This document shows positions 7,051 to 13,790 of a DNA stretch of 20,617 bases, in pieces. Both the position numbers and the translations under genes were made by a program. This DNA is from Chloroflexota bacterium (GTDB lineage Bacteria > Chloroflexota > Anaerolineae > UBA1429). The notes under the pieces were generated by a model. It was not told the origin of the DNA, ran no database searches, and saw only the letters and a program-made list of their open reading frames with translations. The stretch lies in contig JAAYXX010000068.1 in NCBI GenBank assembly GCA_012515695.1, positions 1 to 20,617 on the forward strand, read 5' to 3'. Numbering within the stretch: the stretch's first letter is position 1; every line of letters starts with the position of its first letter.

Positions 7051-7493
7051 CAACTGCCACTGGTGGCGCAACCCCTGGCGCTCGTCTCCTCCCCCGCTTC
7101 CGGCAGCCGCTCCGCCTTGCGGTACACCATTCCCTGGAAGATCGCCACCAGATCGCCTGCTTCGTCTGTCACCCGCACAGTATACGTCGCCAGCCGCGAG
7201 CTACGACTGGTCTCCTGCGCTTCGGCCAGCAGCGCGCCCTCGGATACAGCCTTGACGTAGGAAATGCTAACGTTGATCCCCACCGCCACCGTCCCGTAGG
7301 AGTTGGAGGCGGCGGCAAAGGCCAGATCGGCCAGCGTGAAAATGGCCCCGCCATGCGCGATACGCACGCCATTCAGATGGTGGGGCTGCAAGATCAGCCT
7401 GGCCTTTGCCCGCCCTTCTTCCACCTCCAGCAACTCGATTCCTGTGTGCAGGGCGAAACGGTCACGCCGCATAAAAGCGCGTATGTTGTCCAT
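7050..7493 (-). CDS. PaaI-type hotdog-fold acyl-CoA thioesterase
   Basis: 147 residues. A hotdog fold thioesterase of the PaaI/YdiI group, which hydrolyses acyl-CoA (often aryl- or phenylacetyl-CoA) in the cytoplasm. The signature 'NGVRIAHGGAIFTLADLAFAAASNS' region (residues 41-65) holds the conserved HGG and the catalytic-type Asp56. The 'GALLAEAQETSRSSRLATYTVRVTDEAGDLVA' strands complete the fold. The last 15-20 residues are a polar tail. The stop codon overlaps the ATG of the methyltransferase gene, so the two are co-translated. The ATG at 7493 has only a weak GGTGGG upstream. Real substrate unknown. Confidence 0.88.
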   Translation of the reverse strand: MDNIRAFMRRDRFALHTGIELLEVEEGRAKARLILQPHHLNGVRIAHGGAIFTLADLAFAAASNSYGTVAVGINVSISYVKAVSEGALLAEAQETSRSSRLATYTVRVTDEAGDLVAIFQGMVYRKAERLPEAGEETSARGCATSGS

Positions 7494-7602
7494 CCATCAC
7501 CCACCGCTTCCATGTTACAGTTTGAGCGCCGCAAATCCGCCATGCTTCAGCAGATCATCCAGCCGTCACGATTCCACCACGCGGCAACCCGCCCGCCTGC
7601 AA

Positions 7603-8103
7603 CTACTGCCCGCGCCGTTGCGCCGCCTGTTGCGCCGCTGCCTCTGGCACCAGTTTGGCCAACTCCTCGAACAGTATTTCGTTGTTGGGCAGGTCGTTGA
7701 TGTCGTGAATGTCAATATAGCGGATGATCCCCTCACGATCGATCAGGAAAATGGCCCGCTCTGACGTTCCCTCCTGGCGCAACACCCCATACAGGTCGGC
7801 CACCCGACCATGCGGCCAAAAGTCACTGAGCAGAGGGAAGCTGATCCCCCCCAGGCTCTTGGCCCACGCCTTTAGACAGGGCACGGAATCCACGCTAACA
7901 CCCAGCACCTGGGTGTTCATCCCCTCGAACCGAGGCAACGCGCCCTCGTACGAAGGGATTTGGTTCGTTCAAATCGGCGTCCAGGCCAAAGGGAAGAATG
8001 CCAACACCACGTTCTTGCCCCGATAATCACTCAGCGTGATATCCTGGCCTAGATGGCTGGGCAGGGTGAAATCGGGCGCCTTGTCGCCTACCTGCAACTT
8101 CAT
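7603..8103 (-). CDS. Selenocysteine-containing peroxiredoxin (in-frame UGA at the peroxidatic position)
   Basis: A 166-residue thioredoxin-fold peroxidase if the TGA at complement 7969-7971 (codon 45) is read as selenocysteine. The reading frame is continuous on both sides. Upstream it gives 'MKLQVGDKAPDFTLPSHLG' and 'NVVLAFFPLAWTPI'; downstream 'TNQIPSYEGALPRFEGMNT', then 'VLGVSVDSVPCLKAW' and 'SERAIFLIDREGIIRYIDI'. The TGA falls exactly where PxxxTxxC has its peroxidatic Cys (P38, T42, position 45). Cys76 in 'SVPCLKAW' is a candidate resolving residue. The start ATG at 8103 has a near-perfect AGAGGAGGTG Shine-Dalgarno just upstream, which the truncated call lacks. A SECIS-like hairpin lies directly after the UGA. 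Pipelines that stop at TGA would report only 7603-7938. The alternative, a nonsense mutation exactly at the catalytic codon, is less likely. Confidence 0.85.
7926..7967 (-). promoter_or_regulatory. Candidate bacterial SECIS element
   Basis: Counting from the base after UGA on the minus strand, bases 12-26 (7957 to 7943) fold as CCC, bulged U, UC, loop GUAC, GA, GGG. The loop begins with GU 18 nt after the UGA. An outer perfect 6-bp stem CGAACC/GGUUCG (7967-7962 with 7931-7926) encloses it. The arrangement of a short stem, a bulged U and a GU-bearing apical loop is that of the E. coli fdhF SECIS recognised by SelB. Confidence 0.7.
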
Positions 8104-8261
8104 GACACCTCCTCTGCGCGTGCGGCAAGGTTTGCCAGGCAATCGTCGGCGGTAGACGGCGAGGAGTGTGCAAAAAGGCGGCGCAATGGGAGACGGGCTT
8201 GTGGCGACGGGGCAAACCTGCCCTTGCTATTCGTCTAGCCCGGAACTTACCGGGCATGTGC

Positions 8262-8291
8262 ATTATAATCAGAACTCGCGCAATGATGCAA
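8262..8291 (-). promoter_or_regulatory. Predicted promoter of the selenoperoxiredoxin gene
   Basis: On the minus strand, TTGCAT (8291-8286) and a perfect TATAAT (8267-8262) are 18 bases apart. The transcript would start near 8255, exactly at a 6-bp hairpin (GCCCGG/CCGGGC, 8238-8255), and have a leader of about 150 nt. Confidence 0.6.
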
Positions 8292-8326
8292 AGCGTACCA
8301 GTCATCAAACCGCCATCAACCGATCT

Positions 8327-8414
8327 CAATTGCCGCGCAATTGCAGGGCAAACGCCGGGCAACTGCCTGACAGTTGCCCGGCGACTGCTCGGCGACTTGC
8401 GCGCGTTCGCCTTG
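8327..8414. repeat. Array of eight degenerate 11-bp direct repeats
   Basis: Eight consecutive 11-mers start at 8327, 8338, 8349, 8360, 8371, 8382, 8393 and 8404. The consensus is about CAACTGCCCGG; the first base is C in all eight, and the central TGC/CGC is kept in seven. The array ends on the -35 box of the next promoter. Units 3-5 also form a perfect 13-bp inverted repeat (8353-8365 with 8371-8383). Confidence 0.6.
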
Positions 8415-8439
8415 ACACAGCCCTGGACACGGTTACAAT
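8412..8439 (+). promoter_or_regulatory. Predicted promoter of the PQQ-type lipoprotein gene
   Basis: A perfect -35 box TTGACA (8412-8417) and a -10 box TACAAT (8434-8439) are 16 bases apart. The start point would be near 8446. Confidence 0.75.
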
Positions 8440-8707
8440 GCCCTTGCGTGCTAACCCGCAATGCGTTTTCCTCTGCCCAAGGGGTGCCGCTTGTCTGGCG
8501 GCCCGCCATTCCCAACCCTGTCCCCAACCATCTCGTTGCCTTATCCGCCGCCCCCTCGCTCCCCATGCCTGCATCCACCTGCGCCGCTGCGTCTCCCTTC
8601 GCTTGTTGGGCACAGAGGAAAACGACCCTTGCGGCACGTAGACAGGGCATCGCCCTCCAGCTTCCCTCTCTGGCAACTGATAGCGAGTAGCAAAAGTGAG
8701 GAAAAAG

Positions 8708-11299
8708 ATGAGCAGGAGAACCCTACTAGTCACTCTCCTTCTCGTCGTGGCATTGATACTGGCTGGCTGCCAGACTCCCGAAGCAGCCAGCATAGAGCAA
8801 GCAGCCCAGCTTGGGCAGGAGACGCCCGGCGCAGAACCGCAGCCTGAGGAGACCGAGGCTCCCCCGCCCACCGATGCCCCTACCGTCGCGCCGCCCACCG
8901 CCGCACCTACCGAGGCGCCCTCCACGCCCACCTCAACACCCACATCAACGCCTACCATTCAGGTAACCCCTACATCCACCACATCGCCCACATTGGCGCC
9001 AACAGCAGCACCCCCTGGCATAGCCCCCGGTGGCCCGATCACCGGAACCGGCACACTGACGCCGACAGCTACGGCCACGGGTATGATGACAGCGACGGCC
9101 ACGTCCACAGCAACGATGACAGCAACGGCTACGTCCACGGCGACGATGACAGCAACAGCTACGTCTACGGCCACCATGACGGTAACGGCCACTTCTACAG
9201 CGACGGTAACGGCCACAGCCACGTCAACCATCACGCCGACGCGGACGCCGACCAACACCCCGACCCCTACCCCCACCAATACCCCCACGCCAACGCCCAC
9301 TCCTACCTTTACACCGACCCCCACGCCCCAGCCGGGCGTTGCTCCGCCCGCGCAGCCCGCGACCCGCTTGCCTGCTGTGCCGCCGGAGGTCGCCCGGGCT
9401 GTCAACGAGTGGCCGATGGCTAACAAGGACTATCGCAATACGCGCATGGCCCTGGACGCCCGCATCAATTCTTCCAACGTGGACCAGTTGGATGTCGCCT
9501 GGGCCTTCCCCATTCCCGGCTCCAGCCCGTTTGGGTCAGCGTCCACCAACCCCCTCATCCTGGATGGTACCGTCTACTTCCAAGACCTCAGCAGCAACGT
9601 GTTCGCGCTGGACCTGCAAACTGGCGACCTGGTCTGGCGACACCTCTACGACGAACCCGCCACCGGCCCCAACGGTCCGGGCGTGGGCTATGAGAAGGTG
9701 TTTGTCCACGGCGGCGCGAACATCATTCGCGCACTGGACCGCCGCACCGGCAGGGAGCTATGGTCTACCCAACTGAAGGGCCTCACCGGCGCGCAACAGC
9801 CCTACGTATTCAACGGGCTTGTCTTCACCGGCACCTCTGCCGGGGTGCTCGACCGGAACAACGGCGACACGTTCCGCCAGTACGCGCCCGGCACCAGCGG
9901 CGTAATCTATGCCCTCGACCAGGCCACCGGCGAGATCGTCTGGGAGTTCCAGGTGGTCGAGCAAGGCTTCTGGGGGCATCCCGAAGTGAATAGCGGCGGC
10001 AGCGTCTCGTTCCCGCCCGCCATTGACATCCAAACCGGCCTGACCTACTGGGGCACTGGCAACCCGGCTCCCTTCCCTGGCACGGTAGACTGGCCCAACG
10101 CGGCCAGCCGCCCCGGCCCCAACCTCTTCACCAACTCGATTCTCGCCATGAACCACAGAACCGGCGAGCGCATATGGTTCAACCAGGTCAAGCCGCACGC
10201 CCTGTTCGGTCATGACTTTCAGATTCCGCCCGTACTCACCGCCATCGAGCACGAAGGGCGCGAGCGGTCGGTGGTCATCGGCGCGGGCGAAGTCGGGCGG
10301 ATTCTCGCCTTTGACCAGGAGACAGGCGAGGTGATCTGGGAAACGTCGGTTGGCGCGCATCAGAATGACGACCTGGAGCAAGTGCCACCCGGCGAGATCG
10401 TCGAGGTGTTGCCCGGCCTGTTCGGCGGCGTGGAGACCCCCATGTCCCTGGCGGACGGCGTGCTATATGTGCCCGTGCTGAACCTGCCCACAACCTACAC
10501 GGCCACCGGCTTTGGGGCCAACAGCGGCACCGAGGCAGCGCGAAACGCCGAGGTCAGAACAAACCTCTCCGAAGCCCGCACTCTGATCGTCGCGATCAAC
10601 GCCGCCACCGGCGAAATCCTGTGGCAGACGAACCTGAACGCTGCCAGCTTTGGGGCCACCACCATCGTCAACGACCTGCTCTTCACCTCTACCTTTGACG
10701 GCGTGGTCTATGCGCTGGACAGGGAAAACGGCGACATCGTCTGGAGCTACCAGGCCCCCGCTGGGATCAACGGCTGGCCCGCTGTGGCCGGTGACACCAT
10801 TCTCATTCCCGCCGGAGCCGGGGACAACCCCTTGCTGATCGCCCTGCGGTTGGGCGGCCCGAGCGGCCCGACGCCTACCGCCGAGCCGCGCACACCAACG
10901 CCGCGCATTCCGCAGACCATCGCCCCCCGCGCCAGCAGCGCGCAGAGCACCGAGACCCCGATCACCGAGAACCATGAGGCGATCAGCGTCGAGCTAACCG
11001 AATCCGCCCCAGAAATCAACATGCCCACCCGCATCTCATCCGGTTCGATCGCGTTCCGGGTGACGAACGCGGGCAGCGTACCCCACAGCCTGAGAATCGA
11101 GGGCGAGAATTACGGGCGCGAATTCGATGTGCCACTGCAACCAGGGGAAACGCGCACCATGAAGGTGTACCTGCGCCCCGGCACCTATGCGATGTATTGC
11201 CCGCTGGACGGCCACACCGCCCCTGATGCGCGCTTGCGCGTCCATGTCATCGCCGCCACTACGCCAATCGCCCCAGCGCCAGCGCGCGCTCTACCCTGA
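8708..11299 (+). CDS. PQQ-type beta-propeller lipoprotein with C-terminal cupredoxin domain
   Basis: 863 residues from ATG 8708 (GAGG at 8698-8701; a GTG at 8696 has no clear ribosome site). Lipobox LAGC with Cys21 makes it a surface lipoprotein. A Pro/Thr linker runs to about residue 210, including five tandem decapeptides (127-176). An eight-bladed-type propeller of PQQ-dependent dehydrogenase style follows (about 225-720), seen from repeated blade motifs 'VYALDxxTGxIVW' and 'NEWPMANKDYRNTRM'. After a second short TP spacer, residues 770-855 form a cupredoxin with His793, Cys831 and His836 (VPHS, YCPLDGH). The methionine expected about five residues after the second His is not there. Likely an extracytoplasmic oxidoreductase or electron-transfer protein; PQQ binding is not proven and the substrate is unknown. 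Confidence 0.85.
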   Translation: MSRRTLLVTLLLVVALILAGCQTPEAASIEQAAQLGQETPGAEPQPEETEAPPPTDAPTVAPPTAAPTEAPSTPTSTPTSTPTIQVTPTSTTSPTLAPTAAPPGIAPGGPITGTGTLTPTATATGMMTATATSTATMTATATSTATMTATATSTATMTVTATSTATVTATATSTITPTRTPTNTPTPTPTNTPTPTPTPTFTPTPTPQPGVAPPAQPATRLPAVPPEVARAVNEWPMANKDYRNTRMALDARINSSNVDQLDVAWAFPIPGSSPFGSASTNPLILDGTVYFQDLSSNVFALDLQTGDLVWRHLYDEPATGPNGPGVGYEKVFVHGGANIIRALDRRTGRELWSTQLKGLTGAQQPYVFNGLVFTGTSAGVLDRNNGDTFRQYAPGTSGVIYALDQATGEIVWEFQVVEQGFWGHPEVNSGGSVSFPPAIDIQTGLTYWGTGNPAPFPGTVDWPNAASRPGPNLFTNSILAMNHRTGERIWFNQVKPHALFGHDFQIPPVLTAIEHEGRERSVVIGAGEVGRILAFDQETGEVIWETSVGAHQNDDLEQVPPGEIVEVLPGLFGGVETPMSLADGVLYVPVLNLPTTYTATGFGANSGTEAARNAEVRTNLSEARTLIVAINAATGEILWQTNLNAASFGATTIVNDLLFTSTFDGVVYALDRENGDIVWSYQAPAGINGWPAVAGDTILIPAGAGDNPLLIALRLGGPSGPTPTAEPRTPTPRIPQTIAPRASSAQSTETPITENHEAISVELTESAPEINMPTRISSGSIAFRVTNAGSVPHSLRIEGENYGREFDVPLQPGETRTMKVYLRPGTYAMYCPLDGHTAPDARLRVHVIAATTPIAPAPARALP
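9086..9235 (+). repeat. Five 30-bp tandem repeats encoding Thr-Ala decapeptides
   Basis: Five in-frame 30-bp units (starting 9086, 9116, 9146, 9176, 9206) encode MTATATSTAT-like decapeptides in the lipoprotein's linker. They are likely prone to expansion or contraction, and to O-glycosylation as Thr-rich stalks often are. Confidence 0.85.
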
Positions 11300-11333
11300 C
11301 CAGGGCCGTTCGCCCAGTCCGACAATAGAGAGC

Positions 11334-11370
11334 GGCCGCCTTCCGCATGATATGCATGCGGAAGGCGGCC
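11334..11370 (+). terminator. 16-bp hairpin after the PQQ-type lipoprotein gene
   Basis: A perfect 16-bp inverted repeat (11334-11349 with 11355-11370) with an ATATG loop lies 34 bases after the stop codon. No T tract follows, so it may act as an RNA end-stabiliser or as a U-less terminator. Confidence 0.55.
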
Positions 11371-11464
11371 CATCCTGCTCCGCCGTCCGAAACAGGACAT
11401 ACGGGTGCGCTGTAGGCAGTTGATGAGTTCTAGCAAAATAGCTCGGTAACAGCCATTAAGATGG

Positions 11465-11604
11465 GCGGTTGAAACCGCGGCAACCTTTGCATCGCCAACT
11501 TGTTGGCGATTGCAACGGTTGGTGCAGTTTCAACTGCCTACGCGATGGCACGGCGGGTTACCGAAGTAAATATTAAATCTCCATTAGCGGGTTTCCTCTT
11601 TCCG
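11465..11604 (+). repeat. Interspersed hairpin repeat, copy B (composite, BIME-like)
   Basis: An inverted SL3 (GCGGTTGAAACCGC, 11465-11478), a central SL2 (CGCCAACTTGTTGGCG, 11493-11508) and a forward SL3 (GCAGTTTCAACTGC, 11524-11537) form a nearly symmetric composite. The long tail follows (11538-11604). The two SL3 arms use different but self-complementary stems. Confidence 0.85.
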
Positions 11605-11659
11605 CAGCCTGGGACATTCAGTCCCAGGCGGGACCGCCGAATATCGCCGCACCCACTCT

Positions 11660-11688
11660 TTGACACTGATCTGTATGCGTGTTATGCT
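11660..11688 (+). promoter_or_regulatory. Predicted promoter of the FAD oxidoreductase gene
   Basis: A perfect TTGACA (11660-11665) and TATGCT (11683-11688) are 17 bases apart. This gives a leader of about 330 nt to the ATG at 12024. Confidence 0.65.
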
Positions 11689-12023
11689 GCAACAGAACTC
11701 CACCGCATCGGCGTCGCGCCCAACAGCGCAGCACATCCCCCCTGCAACCCGGCAGTATGTTGGCGTGCTCGATTCCTGCGAGTCACCCGTCAGCATCCTC
11801 AACAAGAGACGACCATCAAACCCCGCACCAATGCGAACGCCGCGCCGCATCATATCGCTGCGCCGCGCCCCCCTGCGTCGCCTCTTCGCGCCCGCTCGAC
11901 CTGCCAACACGACCCTTTTCCCCGCCCCCGCGCCGTGGCTCCAGTGGCAGGGGCCGAGCCATCACTCCTGGTCGGCTGGATGCTGACAAGACTCACAGAA
12001 GCCAGAAAGGAGAAATATCAGGC

Positions 12024-13445
12024 ATGGATATGGCGACCGTAAAAGGCGACACAACCAGCCTTGGGGAATTGGAAATTGACGATTTCGGGGAGAGGTTGCG
12101 CGGGGAGTTGATACACCCTGGCGACCCCAACTACGAGCAAGCCCGGCGGGTCTGGAACGGGCTGATTGACCGGCGGCCAGCCCTGATTGCCCGGTGCGCC
12201 AACGTCGAAGATGTGGTCGAGTGCGTGCGGTTCGCGCGCTCGCACCAAATCCTGCTCTCCGTCCGAGGTGGCGGGCACAACGTTTCCGGCAACGCCGTCA
12301 ATGATGGCGGTCTCGTCATCGACCTGTCGCGCATGAGAAACGTTGAGGTGAGCGAAAGCGACCGCCTGGCCCGCGTCCAGGGCGGAGCCTCCTGGCATGG
12401 CGTGGACAGCGAGACGCAGGCCGTCGGCCTGGCAACCCCCGGCGGGCTGATATCCGCAACGGGAGTAGCCGGTCTCACGTTGGGAGGCGGCCTGGGATGG
12501 CTCAGGCGCAAGTGGGGCCTGAGTTGCGACAACCTGCGCTCGGCAGAGGTCGTTACGGCAGAAGGGGAGGTCATCACGGCCAGCGCCACCGAAAACGCGG
12601 ACCTGTTCTGGGGCCTGCGCGGCGGCGGAGGCAACCTGGGCGTCGTGACCTCTTTCGAGTTCGAATTGCACGAACTCGGCCCGATGCTCATGTGCGCCAT
12701 GGTGAACTATTCGGCTGGCAGGGGCCGCGACGCGCTCGAGTTCTTCCGCGAGTACGCCGCCTCTGCGCCGGATGAGGTCAGCCTCATCGCCAGCTTTTGG
12801 ACAATCCCCTCCGACCCCGCCTTCCCTGAAGACACGCATGGACAGCAGGCAATCCTGTTCGCCACCTGCTACACCGGTTCAGTGGATGACGGGGAAGAGG
12901 TACTGCAACCCCTGCGCGAGTTCGACAAACCCCTGATCGACATCAGCAGCGTTCTGTCGTATACCCGCTTTCAAGGGATATTCGATAGCGACTATCCGCC
13001 AGGCGAGCTTTACTACTGGAAATCCTCTTACCTGAACGTGCTGGAAGACGAAACCATCGGCGCTATCCTGGATCATTGCGCCCAAGCCCCCTCGCCCCAA
13101 TCGAATGTCGTCGTCTGGCACCTGGGCGGCGCCATCAGCCGGATAGCCCCCGAAGATACAGCGTATGCCCGCCGCAACGCCCCTTATCTGTTGAGCATAG
13201 AGGGACATTGGACCGACCCGCGCGCCAACGAGGACAACATCCGTTGGGCGCGCCAGTTCTGGACCGATATGCAGCCCTATGCGGGCGGTATCTATGTCAA
13301 CTTTGCCGGATTGATGGAAGAACAGCAACTGCTGGCTCGCGACATCTTTGGCCCAAACTATGATAGAATGGTGGAACTAAAGAACAAGTACGACCCCATG
13401 AACCTGTTCCATATGAACGCGAACGTCGAGCCGACTGTCACCTGA
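12024..13445 (+). CDS. FAD-linked oxidoreductase, PCMH/BBE type
   Basis: 473 residues from ATG 12024, preceded by AAAGGAG (12006-12012). Longer readings run back into non-coding leader. It belongs to the VAO/PCMH flavoprotein family with a berberine-bridge-enzyme C-terminal segment. The FAD domain has 'SVRGGGHNVSG', whose His85 is the usual site of covalent 8-alpha attachment, and 'GLTLGGGLGWLRRKWGL'. The C-terminal BBE motif 'NKYDPMNLFHMNANVEP' closes the protein. The extra Cys of bicovalent members is not obvious, so one covalent bond is expected. Relatives oxidise sugars, alkaloids or alcohols with O2; the substrate here is unknown. No signal peptide is seen, so it should be cytoplasmic. 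Confidence 0.9.
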   Translation: MDMATVKGDTTSLGELEIDDFGERLRGELIHPGDPNYEQARRVWNGLIDRRPALIARCANVEDVVECVRFARSHQILLSVRGGGHNVSGNAVNDGGLVIDLSRMRNVEVSESDRLARVQGGASWHGVDSETQAVGLATPGGLISATGVAGLTLGGGLGWLRRKWGLSCDNLRSAEVVTAEGEVITASATENADLFWGLRGGGGNLGVVTSFEFELHELGPMLMCAMVNYSAGRGRDALEFFREYAASAPDEVSLIASFWTIPSDPAFPEDTHGQQAILFATCYTGSVDDGEEVLQPLREFDKPLIDISSVLSYTRFQGIFDSDYPPGELYYWKSSYLNVLEDETIGAILDHCAQAPSPQSNVVVWHLGGAISRIAPEDTAYARRNAPYLLSIEGHWTDPRANEDNIRWARQFWTDMQPYAGGIYVNFAGLMEEQQLLARDIFGPNYDRMVELKNKYDPMNLFHMNANVEPTVT

Positions 13446-13457
13446 CGCCACCAGCAC

Positions 13458-13495
13458 ACCGGCCACCCGCTCAATTTTCCGGGCGGGTGGCCGGT
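13458..13495 (+). terminator. Hairpin after the FAD oxidoreductase gene
   Basis: A 13-bp stem (13458-13470 with 13483-13495) encloses a 12-base loop 13 bases after the stop codon. No clear T tract follows. Confidence 0.5.
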
Positions 13496-13581
13496 CTCGG
13501 CAATCCCCTTTCAGTCCCCTCGTGACCTGTTTGTTAGCCTGTTCTATGGCTGCTTTTCGGTGGTCTGTCTTGCGCATCATC

Positions 13582-13610
13582 TTGCCATAACTGCCAAACC
13601 GTGCTACTAT
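13582..13610 (+). promoter_or_regulatory. Predicted promoter of the beta-mannosidase gene
   Basis: TTGCCA (13582-13587) and TACTAT (13605-13610) are 17 bases apart. The start would be near 13617. Confidence 0.6.
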
Positions 13611-13790
13611 ACCTATTAATGAGCGTGTAACATGACTCGCACCGGCCCCAGCGGGTCCACCTTCAAGGGCCGGTGGTCTGCATGTAACGGGGATTTTCCC
13701 ATTGGAGCGCCATCCATCGCTCCCTTAGGCTTTTCGCCTTCGGGCCCATCTGGGTCCGCTACCAACTCTGTAGAATAGGAGAGCACCCCC

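Larger units (their letters stand above)
8104..8707. other. Divergent regulatory region between peroxiredoxin and PQQ-protein genes
   Basis: No gene is supported here. It holds a minus-strand promoter for the peroxiredoxin (8262-8291), an 11-bp repeat array (8327-8414), a plus-strand promoter (8412-8439) and a leader of about 260 nt for the PQQ-protein gene. The leader, especially 8500-8620, is strikingly C-rich and G-poor on the transcribed strand. Confidence 0.6.
11300..12023. other. Intergenic region with terminator hairpin, repeat copy B, promoter and long leader
   Basis: No gene is supported before the ATG at 12024. The region holds the hairpin at 11334-11370, a 12-base remnant of the hairpin repeat (11412-11423), repeat copy B (11465-11604), a hairpin GCCTGGGAC/GTCCCAGGC (11607-11629), a promoter (11660-11688) and a leader of about 330 nt that is C-rich and G-poor, especially 11810-11935. 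Confidence 0.6.
13446..13790. other. Intergenic region with terminator, promoter and structured leader of the GH2 gene
   Basis: The region holds the hairpin after the FAD oxidoreductase (13458-13495), a promoter (13582-13610) and a leader of about 170 nt. The leader contains several possible helices: CACCGGCCC/GGGCCGGTG within 13640-13675, GGAGCG/CGCTCC (13704-13723) and GGGCCC/GGGTCC around 13742-13757. No known riboswitch consensus is recognised and no gene is supported. Confidence 0.5.

Noticed and set aside
7603..8103. Peroxiredoxin as a pseudogene or frameshift
   Set aside because: Both halves are in one frame, conserved throughout, and the only stop is a TGA at the catalytic Cys codon with a SECIS-like fold after it. 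A random nonsense mutation at exactly that codon is improbable.
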